Part shown: positions 16,704-25,733 of the stretch, piece by piece | Layout of the letters: the number at the start of each line of letters is the position of its first letter | Numbering within the stretch: the stretch's first letter is position 1 | Source: Bradyrhizobium frederickii | Lineage (GTDB): Bacteria; Pseudomonadota; Alphaproteobacteria; Rhizobiales; Xanthobacteraceae | DNA: 64,000 nucleotides | Assembly: GCF_004570865.1 (NCBI RefSeq) | Contig: NZ_SPQS01000004.1 | Location: 1 to 64,000, forward strand | Direction: 5' to 3' | Notes under the pieces: generated by a model | Told to the model about the DNA's origin: nothing | Database searches by the model: none | The model's input: only the letters and a program-made list of their open reading frames with translations | Program-made: the position numbers and the translations under genes

Positions 16704-17204
16704 ATGGCAGAGAATGAAGCGGAAGGCGGCGCAGCCACCGAGGGCGCGGAAGGCGCTCCGCCGAAGAACAAGCTAAAGCTCATCATCATGGCCGTCGGCC
16801 TGCTCGCCATCCTCGGCGGCGGTGCTGCGACCTGGTTCTTCTTCTTCCGCCACGGCGACGACGAGCGTCATGCCGAGGTCGCGCCGCCGCCGAAGCCGCC
16901 GGCCTTCGTCGACGTCCCCGACATGATGGTCAACCTCGCCGGCGCGCCGGGCGAGCGCGTGCAATATCTGCGGCTGAAGATCGTGCTGGAGCTGAAGGAA
17001 GAGAAGCAGATCGAGGCGATCAAGCCGACGATGCCGCGCGTCACCGACATCTTCCAGACCTATGTGCGCGAGCTGCGCCCCACCGACCTCAACGGGTCCG
17101 CCGGCATCTTCCGCCTCAAGGAGGAGCTGACCAAGCGCGTCAACGCGGCGGTCGCCCCGATCCAGGTCAGCGCGGTGCTGTTCAAGGAAGTCGTGGTCCA
17201 GTGA
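16704..17204 (+). CDS. fliL: Flagellar basal body-associated protein FliL
   Basis: This 166-aa single-pass protein has an N-terminal cytoplasmic Ala/Glu-rich segment, one membrane helix (residues 26-50, LKLIIMAVGLLAILGGGAA) and the periplasmic FliL domain (DVPDMMVNLAGAPGERVQYL, LKIVLELKEEKQIEAIK). The C-terminus is VSAVLFKEVVVQ. FliL associates with the stator and supports torque. The ATG at 16704 is chosen; an extension to 16680 adds 8 residues without support. It heads fliL-fliM-DUF6468-motE. Confidence 0.92.
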   Translation: MAENEAEGGAATEGAEGAPPKNKLKLIIMAVGLLAILGGGAATWFFFFRHGDDERHAEVAPPPKPPAFVDVPDMMVNLAGAPGERVQYLRLKIVLELKEEKQIEAIKPTMPRVTDIFQTYVRELRPTDLNGSAGIFRLKEELTKRVNAAVAPIQVSAVLFKEVVVQ

Positions 17205-17234
17205 TGGCGCTGCGGAAGGCAACGGGCTAGCGCC

Positions 17235-18437
17235 ATGGCCGGCAACGAGCAAATGGACCAGGATGCGATTGCCGCCCAATGGGAGGCGTCGCTCGATTCC
17301 GAGGATCCCGCGGAGGCCGCAAAGGCTGCCGCCGAAAACGAGCTGTCGGAGACCATGGCCCTGCAATGGGCGGCCATGGTCGAGGACGGCAGCCGCGATC
17401 TCGGAAGCGGCAAGAACTCCGGCGAGCGGGTGCTGTCGCAGGAGGAGATCGACAATCTCCTCGGCTTCACCGTCGGCGACGTCACGCTCGACGACCATTC
17501 CGGCATTCGCGCCATCATCGACTCGGCGATGGTCTCCTACGAGCGTCTGCCGATGCTCGAAATCGTCTTCGACCGCCTGGTGCGGTTGATGACGACGTCC
17601 TTGCGCAATTTCACCTCCGACAACGTCGAAGTCTCGCTCGACCGCATCACCTCGGTGCGCTTCGGCGACTACATGAACTCGATCCCGCTGCCCGCCGTCC
17701 TCACCGTCTTCAAGGCCGAGGAGTGGGAAAACTTCGGCATGGCGACGGTCGATTCCAACCTGATCTATTCGATGATCGACGTGCTGCTCGGCGGCCGCCG
17801 CGGCACCAGCCAGCTCCGCATCGAGGGCCGGCCCTACACCACGATCGAGACCGAGCTGGTCAAGCGGCTGGTCGAGGTGGTGCTGGCCGACGCCGAGCAG
17901 GCGTTCCGGCCGCTGTCGCCGGTGACCTTCACGATCGACCGGCTCGAGACCAACCCGCGTTTCGCCGCGATCAGCCGTCCGGCCAATGCCGCGATCCTGG
18001 TGCGCCTGCGCATCGACATGGAAGACCGCGGCGGCAACATCGAGCTGCTGCTGCCTTATGCGACCATCGAGCCGATCCGGGGCGTCCTGCTCCAGATGTT
18101 CATGGGCGAAAAATTCGGCCGCGACCCGGTCTGGGAAGGCCATTTCGCCACCGAGATCGTGCAGGCCGAGATCGCCGTCGATGCCGTGCTCTACGAGGCC
18201 GAGATCCCGCTCAAGCAGCTGATGCGGCTCAAGGTCGGCGACACGCTGCCGCTGGACATGCGCGCCGACGCCAACGTCACCGTGCGCTGCGGCGACGTCA
18301 CGCTGACCGAGGGCCGGATGGGCCGGGTCGGCGACCGCGTCGCGATCCGCGTGACGAAACCCTTGCGCAAGCCAAGTACGACACTTGCGATGTTCGAGAA
18401 GGTGGACGAGCAGAACAAGATGATGGAGGCCCCATGA
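17235..18437 (+). CDS. fliM: Flagellar motor switch protein FliM
   Basis: This 400-aa protein carries the FliM features: VLSQEEIDNLLGF near residue 70, the central CheC-like domain (MLEIVFDRLVRLMTTSLRNF, GDYMNSIPLPAVL), and a C-terminal SpoA domain (EAEIPLKQLMRLKVGDTLPL). The 60-residue N-terminal extension before the EEIDNLL motif is acidic and lacks the standard phospho-CheY binding helix at the very start. It forms the C ring with FliG and FliN. Its stop overlaps the next start (ATGA). Confidence 0.94.
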   Translation: MAGNEQMDQDAIAAQWEASLDSEDPAEAAKAAAENELSETMALQWAAMVEDGSRDLGSGKNSGERVLSQEEIDNLLGFTVGDVTLDDHSGIRAIIDSAMVSYERLPMLEIVFDRLVRLMTTSLRNFTSDNVEVSLDRITSVRFGDYMNSIPLPAVLTVFKAEEWENFGMATVDSNLIYSMIDVLLGGRRGTSQLRIEGRPYTTIETELVKRLVEVVLADAEQAFRPLSPVTFTIDRLETNPRFAAISRPANAAILVRLRIDMEDRGGNIELLLPYATIEPIRGVLLQMFMGEKFGRDPVWEGHFATEIVQAEIAVDAVLYEAEIPLKQLMRLKVGDTLPLDMRADANVTVRCGDVTLTEGRMGRVGDRVAIRVTKPLRKPSTTLAMFEKVDEQNKMMEAP

Positions 18438-18880
18438 ACCACTCCCTGGGAATGGCGATCGAGACGCTGGTGGCTATCCTGCTGATGCTGACGATCGTCT
18501 ACTGCGTCATGCTCAACAAGAGGCTGACGCGGCTGAAGGCGGACGAGCATTCGCTGAAGGCGGTGATCGGCGAGCTGATCACCGCGACCGAGATCGCCGA
18601 GCGCGCGATCGGCGGGCTGAAGCTCGCCGTGCGCGACGTCAACGAAAATCTCGGCAGCCAGCTCGCCGCGGCGACGCAGATGTCGGACCAGCTCTACAAG
18701 CAGCTCGGCGAAGCCGACAACGTGGTGCGGCGCCTGTCCAAGATCGCGATCGCCGCGCGCCCCGTCACCAATCCGGAAGCGGTTGCCGCGCCCATCGCCA
18801 AGCCCTCGACCGCGAAGGCGGTGGCGGCGGCGGCCGAAGCCTTCTCCGAGCGCCGACGGTCCAACGGTCTTGCCGCATGA
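18434..18880 (+). CDS. DUF6468 membrane/coiled-coil protein in flagellar operon
   Basis: This 148-aa protein has one N-terminal membrane helix (residues 5-27, LGMAIETLVAILLMLTIVYC), then a helical region (LTRLKADEHSLKAVIGELIT to LGEADNVVRRLSKIA) and an Ala-rich tail. It resembles the DUF6468 family found next to fliM in alphaproteobacteria. Its ATG overlaps the fliM stop (ATGA), so translation is coupled. A longer frame in the same phase starting at 17279 is an antisense-like shadow of fliM. A structural or assembly role at the motor is inferred from position only. Confidence 0.82.
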   Translation: MNHSLGMAIETLVAILLMLTIVYCVMLNKRLTRLKADEHSLKAVIGELITATEIAERAIGGLKLAVRDVNENLGSQLAAATQMSDQLYKQLGEADNVVRRLSKIAIAARPVTNPEAVAAPIAKPSTAKAVAAAAEAFSERRRSNGLAA

Positions 18881-18889
18881 AGTCAGGGT

Positions 18890-19657
18890 ATGAAATCCTT
18901 TCGTAACATCCGCGTCATCCCGGTCGTCCTGGTTGCCGTCGCGGGCCTCGCCACGCTGAAGGTGGCGGGCCTCGCGATCAATGGCGGCTATGTGTTCGAC
19001 TACAAGCCGAACCAGACCAAGAAATCCTGGGCGCAGGAGAATCTGAACTTCCCGACCGGCCGCGAGGAACCGGAGATCATCACCGGCTCGACCCATGGCG
19101 CGCCGAAGGAGGCGCCCAAGCCGGCCGCGCCCGAGACCAAGCCGGAAGGCACCGTGGTCAAGGTCGACGAAGCCCAGCCGCAGGTCTCGGCCTCCGAGCG
19201 CGCGATCCTTGAGCGGTTGCAGGCGCGCCGTCAGGAGATCGAGGCTCGCCAGCGCGAGATCGACATTCGCGAAAGCCTGCTCAAGTCGGCCGAGAAGCGC
19301 ATCGAAGGCAAGGTCGAGGAGATGAAGGCGGTGGAAACCCGCATCTCCGCGACGCAGGCCGAGCAGAAGGCCGCCGAAGCCCAGCGCATGAAGGGCCTCG
19401 TCACCATGTACGAGGGCATGAAGCCGAAGGACGCCGCACGGGTGTTCGACCGGCTGGAGATGGGCGTGCTGATCGAGATCGCCTCGGCGATCGCGCCGCG
19501 GAAGATGTCGGACATCCTCGGACTGATGTCGTCGGAGGCCGCCGAGAAGCTGACGGTCGAGATGGCGCGCCGCGCCAATGGCGGCGGCGGCGATCAATCG
19601 GCCTCGGCGGCGGAACTGCCCAAGATCGACGGCAAGCCGACGCAAAAGCCGAATTGA
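18890..19657 (+). CDS. motE: MotE-like flagellar protein with MgtE-N type domain
   Basis: This 255-aa protein has a signal-anchor helix (residues 7-32) and a Pro/Lys/Glu-rich linker. A long coiled coil follows (SERAILERLQARRQEIEARQ to about residue 170), then an MgtE-N-like domain (YEGMKPKDAARVFDRLEMGV, IASAIAPRKMSDILGLMSSE). MotE in Rhizobium is a periplasmic chaperone for MotC and stabiliser of the motor; in other alphaproteobacteria the gene is annotated simply as flagellar protein. It starts 9 bases after the DUF6468 gene. The name is by family resemblance. Confidence 0.7.
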   Translation: MKSFRNIRVIPVVLVAVAGLATLKVAGLAINGGYVFDYKPNQTKKSWAQENLNFPTGREEPEIITGSTHGAPKEAPKPAAPETKPEGTVVKVDEAQPQVSASERAILERLQARRQEIEARQREIDIRESLLKSAEKRIEGKVEEMKAVETRISATQAEQKAAEAQRMKGLVTMYEGMKPKDAARVFDRLEMGVLIEIASAIAPRKMSDILGLMSSEAAEKLTVEMARRANGGGGDQSASAAELPKIDGKPTQKPN

Positions 19658-19741
19658 GGGCGCGAGGCGAACAGTGCTATCGCGGCCGGACGCGTTGTGG
19701 CGTGGTCGTTCGACCGAATCCCAGCGGGACGCCTTGCGTGC

Positions 19742-19981
19742 CTAATTCACGAAGACCTGTTGCACCCTCCGAGCAGGCTGGCGCCACTGCTTCTCCACCC
19801 GAGGAAGAATATCTACCTGCTGCTTGATCGGCGGCGCCTCCGTGACGCGAGTCACGAGCTGCAGCGTGCTATGGCAACAGGAGCACTCGAATGTTTTCAG
19901 GGCATATCCTCTGGCAATCGGAACGATCGCGACGACGGTTCTTGCCCTGCTACACACAATGCAACCGGCTTCTCCGTTCAT
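19742..19981 (-). CDS. Small zinc-ribbon-like protein, unknown function
   Basis: This 79-aa protein has two cysteine pairs (C7-x2-C10 and C33-x2-C36) around a compact segment (RTVVAIVPIARGYALKTFEC), consistent with a small zinc ribbon. It is preceded by GGGGGT before the ATG. Small proteins with this look are frequent in Bradyrhizobium. It faces the flagellar operon convergently. An overlapping plus-strand frame (19697-19984) lacks any recognisable pattern. No function can be assigned. Confidence 0.6.
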   Translation of the reverse strand: MNGEAGCIVCSRARTVVAIVPIARGYALKTFECSCCHSTLQLVTRVTEAPPIKQQVDILPRVEKQWRQPARRVQQVFVN

Positions 19982-20258
19982 TGATTACCCCCGAAGCTAA
20001 CCAATCCGACTTGCATCGCCGAGGTCACATCTGATTCAGAGTCGCGCGCGGACCGCAACGTCCCGTAGGTTGTGAGAGCGTGCGCCCAGCAACTCGTCAG
20101 CCGACAGATCGAATTCCCGCGGCGGATGCAGTCGAACCAGGGGGCACCCTCTGAGACTGCGATGAGTTGACGCGCGCAGGTGTGAACTGGCGTACAGTGG
20201 CGCTCAAGGCGCGGTCCTACGCTTCGGCCATTGGCAATCGGCGGCGCAGGAGAAGGCC
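19982..20258. other. Intergenic region without recognisable elements
   Basis: No gene, hairpin plus T-run or repeat could be supported here. Base composition drops slightly relative to the flagellar operons. Confidence 0.4.
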
Positions 20259-20456
20259 ATGAACTACTCGTCCGCAGCAGAGCGCGTCATTGAGGCCATC
20301 AACCGGCTGCTCATAGCGGCGATGACATCCGCGTGGACATCCGCCCTGAGCCATCAGCATTCAGCTCCGCCAGAAGTTGACGACGGCTACGATGAAGACT
20401 CGTCTCTCGACGAACAGAGCTCCTCGGCGCCGGAAGGCGCCGACAAGCAACACTGA
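20259..20456 (+). CDS. Small acidic hypothetical protein
   Basis: This 65-aa protein starts with an amphipathic helix (SAAERVIEAINRLLIAAMTS) and ends in an acidic Ser/Glu/Asp-rich tail. AGGAGAAGG lies just before the ATG, which is the main support for a real gene. It converges on the large adhesin gene with a 20-base gap. Function unknown. Confidence 0.45.
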   Translation: MNYSSAAERVIEAINRLLIAAMTSAWTSALSHQHSAPPEVDDGYDEDSSLDEQSSSAPEGADKQH

Positions 20457-20476
20457 AGACGCAATCGACTTGAGCG

Positions 20477-23400
20477 TCATAGGATTAGATCGTGCAACAC
20501 ATGGCCGTGAACCGTTCCTGCCCCGTGAGGTGGGTCAGCATCGGATGGCGACGTTTCAGGCATGAACGCCAGCTCGGAGCCATGGAATCCCTCAGCCTGC
20601 CCGTGCTGACCGACGAAGTCCGAGGGATGCTCCAACACTGCGCTGTGCAGCGAGCCCGGCGAAGCGTCATCTGTAAACTGGAACGAGCCGCCGGGCTGCG
20701 GCGGATTGGCGGGCTTGGAGCCGGACGCTCCCTGGGACGGGTTGTGCTGCTCCGCCTCGCTTGACGGCAAATGGTTGGCGCCGCCGCTCGCTGACTTCAG
20801 GAGGCTTGGGTTGGGCGTCGTGTCTGCGGCTTCATCGCTGGTATGATCATGGGCATGAGCCGCCTTGGCGGCGCTTCCCGGTGGCAACGTGCCGTCGTCA
20901 GCAAACCTGCCCCCGGCGTGGTGTTCGGCAGCGTCATGGACAGAATTCAGCATGGCGACCGGAATGTCGGGCACCTGGCCGCTCGCGGCAATCGCGCCGC
21001 TTTTGCCAGCCATTGAGGCCGCGTCGAGCCCGGTCAGGTTGTCGAATATAAAGCTGGTCTCCGTGTGTGTGAGGATGTGCTGCACGATCACCGCCAGTGC
21101 GCCGGCTGAGGGAGGTGCCGCGTCGCTGCGCAGCGGCTCGATCGCGAGCGTTTGCACTTCGTCTGAACTGGAGAAGCTGGAATATTCGGTCCGTCCGATC
21201 TGGTCCCAGCTCGAATCGAGGCTGTAGACCGGCTCGGTCGATTGGATCGTCGAACTCTCCACCGCGAGAAGCGTGCCGTCGATGCTGCCGAAATCGGACG
21301 AGACTCCGGAAGCGGTCGTCGCCACGGCGCTTGCGTCACTCTGCGCGGTTGCGGTGAGGTCGAGCAGTTCGCCGGAAGCCGCCATCACAGGTGCCGCTGC
21401 TGGCGCCATGATGAAGTCCGACGCGTCGATCGTTGCAATCCCCTGCAAATGAATTTCGAGCAGAGCGGAATCGCCAACGTGCAGGGTCTGGTCGGTTGGA
21501 TTTACGTACACGATCGTTTCATTCGCCGCGCTGTCATAGAGCCAGGCGATCGTATGTGGCGGCACGGCCGTGCTGGTTGAGCTCAAGGCCAATATGACAA
21601 ACCCAAGCGCGCCGAGAGCAGTCAAGTCGATCTTGTCGGCCCCCGAGGCGAAGTCGGTGATGGTGTCGAACTGGCTTGCGTTGGAATCGGCTACGAACAA
21701 ATAAGCGAAGCGGTCGTTCCCATTGCTGCCGGTGAGTTGATCCGCGCCAAATCCACCGGTTATGGTGTCGCTGCCGTTATTGCCGTTGATTGTATCGCTG
21801 CCCGAGCCGCCGTAGATGGTGTCATCCCCATCATTGCCTTTGATCGTGTCATTTCCCGAGCCGCCGTAGAGAACGTCGGCTTTGCCGGTCCCGTTGACGG
21901 TGTCGCTGCTGGCCCCTGCGTAGATGATCTGACCTGTACTGCCGCCGCCGGCAATGGTTTCGCTCTCCGGCGTTCCATACACGTTGGGTGGATCGGAGAT
22001 CACTGCAGATCCGGTGGCCAGGTTATCAAAATCGTTGGGGTCAGCGTCACTGGCGCCATCAATGGCGACGGTCACCGTCTGCGTCGTACCGTCGATGGCA
22101 GTTACCGTGAATGTGTCGGTCAACATGTCGCCGACGTCGAGCGCCTGAACCACGCTGTTGTTATTATCAAGAGTGTAAGTCCATACGCCGGCCGCGGTCA
22201 TCGTGAAGGTACCGTATCCGCCGTCACTTGCTCTCGAAGAGACTGCGGTGAACGTGTTCGGCGCGTTGTCGACGTCTGTATCGGTGAGCGTGCCCGTCGC
22301 GATCGGAGCGCCAGATGAGAAGGTTCCTGCCTCGGTCACTGAGCCGGTCGTGGAGCCAAGAATGAGGGCCGCGTCGTTGCTGCCCTGAATGGTGATCGTC
22401 ACCACCTGCGGCGTGCCGTCGAGGGTCGTGACCGTGAAACTGTCGGTGAGCGTGCCGCCGACATTGAGCGCCTGCACCGCGCCATTGGCGTTGTCGAGCG
22501 TGTAGGTCCACACGCCGGCGGCGGTTAACGTAAAAGTGCCATAACCATTCGTGCTTGCCCTGGGTGAACTCACCGCCGTGAAGGTGTTAGGCGCATTGTC
22601 GAGGTCGGCGGCAGAGAGCGTGCCAGTTGCGCTCGGGCTGCCGGGTGACGCATTGGCAATGCCGCCCGCCTCAGTCACCGAGCCGGCCGTGGTTCCTGAA
22701 ACGATGGCCGCATCGTTGGTGCCATGGATGGTGACCGTCACGACTTGGGCAGTTCCGTCCAGAGTGGTGACTGTGAACGTGTCGGTCAGTGTCTCGCCGG
22801 TATTGAGCGCCTGCACCGCGGCGTTGGCATTGTCGAGCGTGTAGGTCCAAGCGCCGGCGGCCGTCATGGTGAAGGTGCCATAGCCGGCGGTGCTCGCCGT
22901 TGGCGAGGCGACTGCCGTGAAAGCATTTGCAGTCGTGTCGACGTCGGTGTCGGTGAGGATGCCGGTCGCGGTGGGCGTGCCAGGGTTTGCATTGGCGAGA
23001 CCGCCAGCCTCGATCACTGCACCGGTCGTCGCGCCGGAGATGATGGCGGCATCACTGGCTCCGTGGATCGTGATCGTCACCACTTGGGCGGTGCCGCCGA
23101 TCGTGGTCACCGTAAAGTTGTCGGTGAGCGTGTCGCCGGCGTTGAGCCGCTGCACCGCGAGATCGGCATTGTCCAAAGTGTATGTCCACACGCCGGACGT
23201 TGTCATCGTGAAGGTGCCATAGCCACCGGTGCTCGTGGTTGGCGAACTCACTGCCGTGAATGTATTGGGCGGATCGTCGACGTCGGTATCAGAAAGGGTG
23301 CCGGTCGCAATCGGCGTGCCGAGCGCGGCATTGTCTATGCCGCCGGCCTCGACGATCGAACCGGTCGTATTGCCAGAGATGATTGCAGCGTCGTTGACAC

Positions 23401-24613
23401 CGTTGACGGCGATTGTGAACGTCTTGCTCGCGGAGGTGAGGCCGTCGGAAACCGTGATAACGAAACCGTCGGTCGAGGGCGATTTCAGCGCGTTGATCGC
23501 GACGCTGTTGGGCACGAACGTGTAGGCGCCGCTCGTACTGTTGACGTAGAGCGTCCCGTACGGACCTGGCTTTGACAGATCGTATGTCACTCCTTCGAGG
23601 ATCGTCTCGTTTGCGGCCGCCCCAATGACACCAAAGGTCAGCTTGGCGCCGCTGCTGGTGCTGCTGGCGGCGAAAACTCCGCTCGTCGGAGTGAATGTAT
23701 CAAACACCACCGTATCGAGCTCGGTTGGCCCCGCTCCGGTGCTGAGCGTCGGCGGCACAGGGTCGAGAATGGGAATAACGAATGGTGACACTGGGGCCAG
23801 CAGGTTCTGCGGCGCGGGCGCATCGGATGGAATGAAATTGATTGGCTGCAGCGACAGGGATTTGACAAAGGGTGGTGTGCTCGATCCGCGTGGACCTTGC
23901 CCGTCTGTGAGATTGGCGAGCACGTCCTGCTGAGCGGCGCGCAATTCGTCCATGCGAGCGGCCGTGTTCGTGACTTGGTTGACACTGATGGTGGATCCCA
24001 CCTTCTTGAGGACGATCGTCTCGCCGGGATCTTCGACGATGATGTGTCGCGGGATCCGCTCCTTGGTCACGAGCTCGAATGCGCCGTGGGCAAGGTCCTT
24101 GTAGGTAATGGAATCGTCATCCAGGAAAGTGACATCCGGATCCGCGGCTTCGGCATCTTGCGCGGTCGAGAAAGTCAATGCTGCCAGCGTCAGCATCCCG
24201 AAACCGCCCGCGTGGCTCCGGGCGCGAATGCCTGCAATGGGCGTATTCACCTGGAGCGCCCCGCCTTTTGCCAGTCGGCCCGGTACGAAACTGAAGCTCC
24301 CTCGGGTCACGTCGAACAGGGCCGCAAGCGGCATGCCGCCGACGTCGAAGACGAACTCGCTCAGCTCAACGTGAGTGCCGCAGGCGATGTTGAAAAAAGT
24401 GCCGTCGACGAAGCGAATTGTGATCTGTCCGTCGGCATCGCTCTCCAGCACGTCGCCCCTGTAGATCGGCGCACCAGCTACCGCTTGTGTGGCGATGCCG
24501 CTTGCTCGCGTAAGCGTACAGCGACCGATCACCGTATGAATATGGCCGATGAATTCGGCGGGCAGGGCCATGGTGGCCCCGTTGTCAACCTGGATGCCGG
24601 AAGCAACTGACAT
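20477..24613 (-). CDS. Large FecR/VCBS/RTX repeat protein, probable secreted adhesin
   Basis: This 1378-aa protein opens with a FecR-like domain (residues about 25-160; GDVLESDADGQITIRFVDGT). A cadherin-like segment follows, then four tandem VCBS repeats of about 110 residues (each with NDAAI-SG, VTEAGG, ATGTL-D-D, GYGTFT, WTYTLDN, LTD-FTVT). Next is an RTX block (GGSGNDTIKGNDGDDTIYGG and similar). The C-terminal tail of about 310 residues is low in complexity. RTX repeats bind Ca2+ and usually mark type I secretion, but no ABC/HlyD/TolC secretion genes lie adjacent. No Sec signal peptide is seen. The ATG at 24613 has GAGGGCGAG upstream. A role in attachment or biofilm is inferred from domains. 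Confidence 0.82.
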   Translation of the reverse strand: MSVASGIQVDNGATMALPAEFIGHIHTVIGRCTLTRASGIATQAVAGAPIYRGDVLESDADGQITIRFVDGTFFNIACGTHVELSEFVFDVGGMPLAALFDVTRGSFSFVPGRLAKGGALQVNTPIAGIRARSHAGGFGMLTLAALTFSTAQDAEAADPDVTFLDDDSITYKDLAHGAFELVTKERIPRHIIVEDPGETIVLKKVGSTISVNQVTNTAARMDELRAAQQDVLANLTDGQGPRGSSTPPFVKSLSLQPINFIPSDAPAPQNLLAPVSPFVIPILDPVPPTLSTGAGPTELDTVVFDTFTPTSGVFAASSTSSGAKLTFGVIGAAANETILEGVTYDLSKPGPYGTLYVNSTSGAYTFVPNSVAINALKSPSTDGFVITVSDGLTSASKTFTIAVNGVNDAAIISGNTTGSIVEAGGIDNAALGTPIATGTLSDTDVDDPPNTFTAVSSPTTSTGGYGTFTMTTSGVWTYTLDNADLAVQRLNAGDTLTDNFTVTTIGGTAQVVTITIHGASDAAIISGATTGAVIEAGGLANANPGTPTATGILTDTDVDTTANAFTAVASPTASTAGYGTFTMTAAGAWTYTLDNANAAVQALNTGETLTDTFTVTTLDGTAQVVTVTIHGTNDAAIVSGTTAGSVTEAGGIANASPGSPSATGTLSAADLDNAPNTFTAVSSPRASTNGYGTFTLTAAGVWTYTLDNANGAVQALNVGGTLTDSFTVTTLDGTPQVVTITIQGSNDAALILGSTTGSVTEAGTFSSGAPIATGTLTDTDVDNAPNTFTAVSSRASDGGYGTFTMTAAGVWTYTLDNNNSVVQALDVGDMLTDTFTVTAIDGTTQTVTVAIDGASDADPNDFDNLATGSAVISDPPNVYGTPESETIAGGGSTGQIIYAGASSDTVNGTGKADVLYGGSGNDTIKGNDGDDTIYGGSGSDTINGNNGSDTITGGFGADQLTGSNGNDRFAYLFVADSNASQFDTITDFASGADKIDLTALGALGFVILALSSTSTAVPPHTIAWLYDSAANETIVYVNPTDQTLHVGDSALLEIHLQGIATIDASDFIMAPAAAPVMAASGELLDLTATAQSDASAVATTASGVSSDFGSIDGTLLAVESSTIQSTEPVYSLDSSWDQIGRTEYSSFSSSDEVQTLAIEPLRSDAAPPSAGALAVIVQHILTHTETSFIFDNLTGLDAASMAGKSGAIAASGQVPDIPVAMLNSVHDAAEHHAGGRFADDGTLPPGSAAKAAHAHDHTSDEAADTTPNPSLLKSASGGANHLPSSEAEQHNPSQGASGSKPANPPQPGGSFQFTDDASPGSLHSAVLEHPSDFVGQHGQAEGFHGSELAFMPETSPSDADPPHGAGTVHGHVLHDLIL
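22050..23391 (-). repeat. Four tandem VCBS-coding repeats, period about 335 bp
   Basis: Direct repeats within the adhesin gene begin near 23391, 23041, 22704 and 22365. The DNA is diverged but clearly periodic, and each unit encodes one VCBS domain. Copy number is a likely source of length variation between strains. Confidence 0.75.
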
Positions 24614-24978
24614 GGCTCGCCCTCGCCTGGGTGATCGTTTCAGGCTCGGCGTGCCGCCTTGCTCGGGGTCCTCGCCAAGGCACAAAATTTCCTAGCGCTG
24701 GCAGCCCCGAAGGCTTGCCCGCCGAAAAATCAAGTCTGAGAGGGAGATGCATTGCGCCGGGGACAACGAAGCGTACCGCTATTCCCCGCCGTGCCCCTCC
24801 CGCCAATGTGATTAAATTGACAAACGAGATGTATTTAATTTGTGGCGCTCGCTTGGCGCTGGATATAAAGTAGTCCGGTTAATAAGATTAAACAATAATT
24901 ATATTCATTGTAGCGGCGTTGCGCGGTTCAAAAAATGGACCGCCGATAGCGGCAAGATCTTCTCAGAAAGGGGGGATC
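24614..24978. other. AT-rich divergent intergenic region between two FecR-domain genes
   Basis: This 365-bp stretch has AT-rich DNA at about 24805-24912 (for example AATTGACAAACGAGATG and TAAGATTAAACAATAATT), in contrast with the surrounding GC-rich sequence. It must carry the promoters of both divergent genes. A TTGACA at 24817 has no convincing -10 at the right distance. No gene is seen. Confidence 0.5.
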
Positions 24979-25629
24979 ATGTGCAGACCTGCGATAGCCG
25001 CTCTTGCGACCCTCCTTGTTGTGGCGCTTGGCTGTTTCTTGCCGAGTGCGGCTCGAGCGCAAATCGATTCCGCCAAGCCCGCCGTCGCTACCGCGTCACC
25101 GAAACCGATTGGGAAGGTGGTAACGGCCGCAGGCTCGGTCACCATCGAACATGCGGGCGCAGTGATCGTTCAGGCGAATGTGGCGAGTGACCCCGGCCGG
25201 GCCAACGCCGGTGACCCCGTATATCTTGGTGATGTGGTGCAGACCGGGGCCGACGGCCGAGTCGGCATCAATTTTACCGACGGCAGCTCGTTCAATTTAT
25301 CGAGCAACGCCCGTATGGTGCTGGATCATTATGTATATGAACCGGCCGGCAAGTCCAATGCGAGCCTATTCAATCTCGCCAAGGGAACGTTCACTTTTGT
25401 TGCAGGCAGCGTCGCAAAGACAGGCGACATGAAGGTCGATACCCCTGTCGCCACGCTCGGGATCCGGGGCACGACGCCGCATATCGAGATTTCGGATGAT
25501 GGGTCGGTCAGATTCTCTACCTTGATCGAAGAGGGCAACAGCAAGCTCCTGAAGAAGCCGCCGACATCCGCGGCGCCGGAGCCCGATCGAAGCGGCAATC
25601 GCAGGCTCAACATCTGTCGGGGATGCTGA
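24979..25629 (+). CDS. Secreted FecR-domain protein
   Basis: This 216-aa protein has a Sec signal peptide (residues 1-27, ending ARA) and a FecR domain (IGKVVTAAGSVTIEHAGAVI, GDVVQTGADGRVGINFTDGS, FNLAKGTFTFVAGSVAKTG, VDTPVATLGIRGTTPHIEI). The last part is strikingly like the FecR part of the divergent adhesin (TRGSFSFVPGRLAKGGALQV-NTPIAGIRA). It lacks the transmembrane and sigma-regulator parts of true FecR, so it is a periplasmic or surface domain protein. AAAGGGGGG precedes the ATG at 24979; the longer frame from 24919 is unsupported. Confidence 0.8.
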   Translation: MCRPAIAALATLLVVALGCFLPSAARAQIDSAKPAVATASPKPIGKVVTAAGSVTIEHAGAVIVQANVASDPGRANAGDPVYLGDVVQTGADGRVGINFTDGSSFNLSSNARMVLDHYVYEPAGKSNASLFNLAKGTFTFVAGSVAKTGDMKVDTPVATLGIRGTTPHIEISDDGSVRFSTLIEEGNSKLLKKPPTSAAPEPDRSGNRRLNICRGC

Positions 25630-25733
25630 GAAACCGGCCTGGCCCGAAGGCCGTCTTGATGCCGCAGCGCCGGCCGGGCAGAAATCAAGATTGGTGCTTC
25701 GCTCGCTGTCGGAGTGGGACGTTTGGTGTGGCA

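Noticed and set aside
17279..18880. 533-codon plus-strand frame starting inside fliM
   Set aside because: Its first 385 codons are an out-of-phase reading of fliM; only the part from 18434 is a real gene.
20477..24613. Dedicated type I secretion genes for the RTX protein
   Set aside because: No ABC transporter, HlyD-like adaptor or TolC gene lies within 15 kb; the HlyD gene at 61776 belongs to an RND pump.
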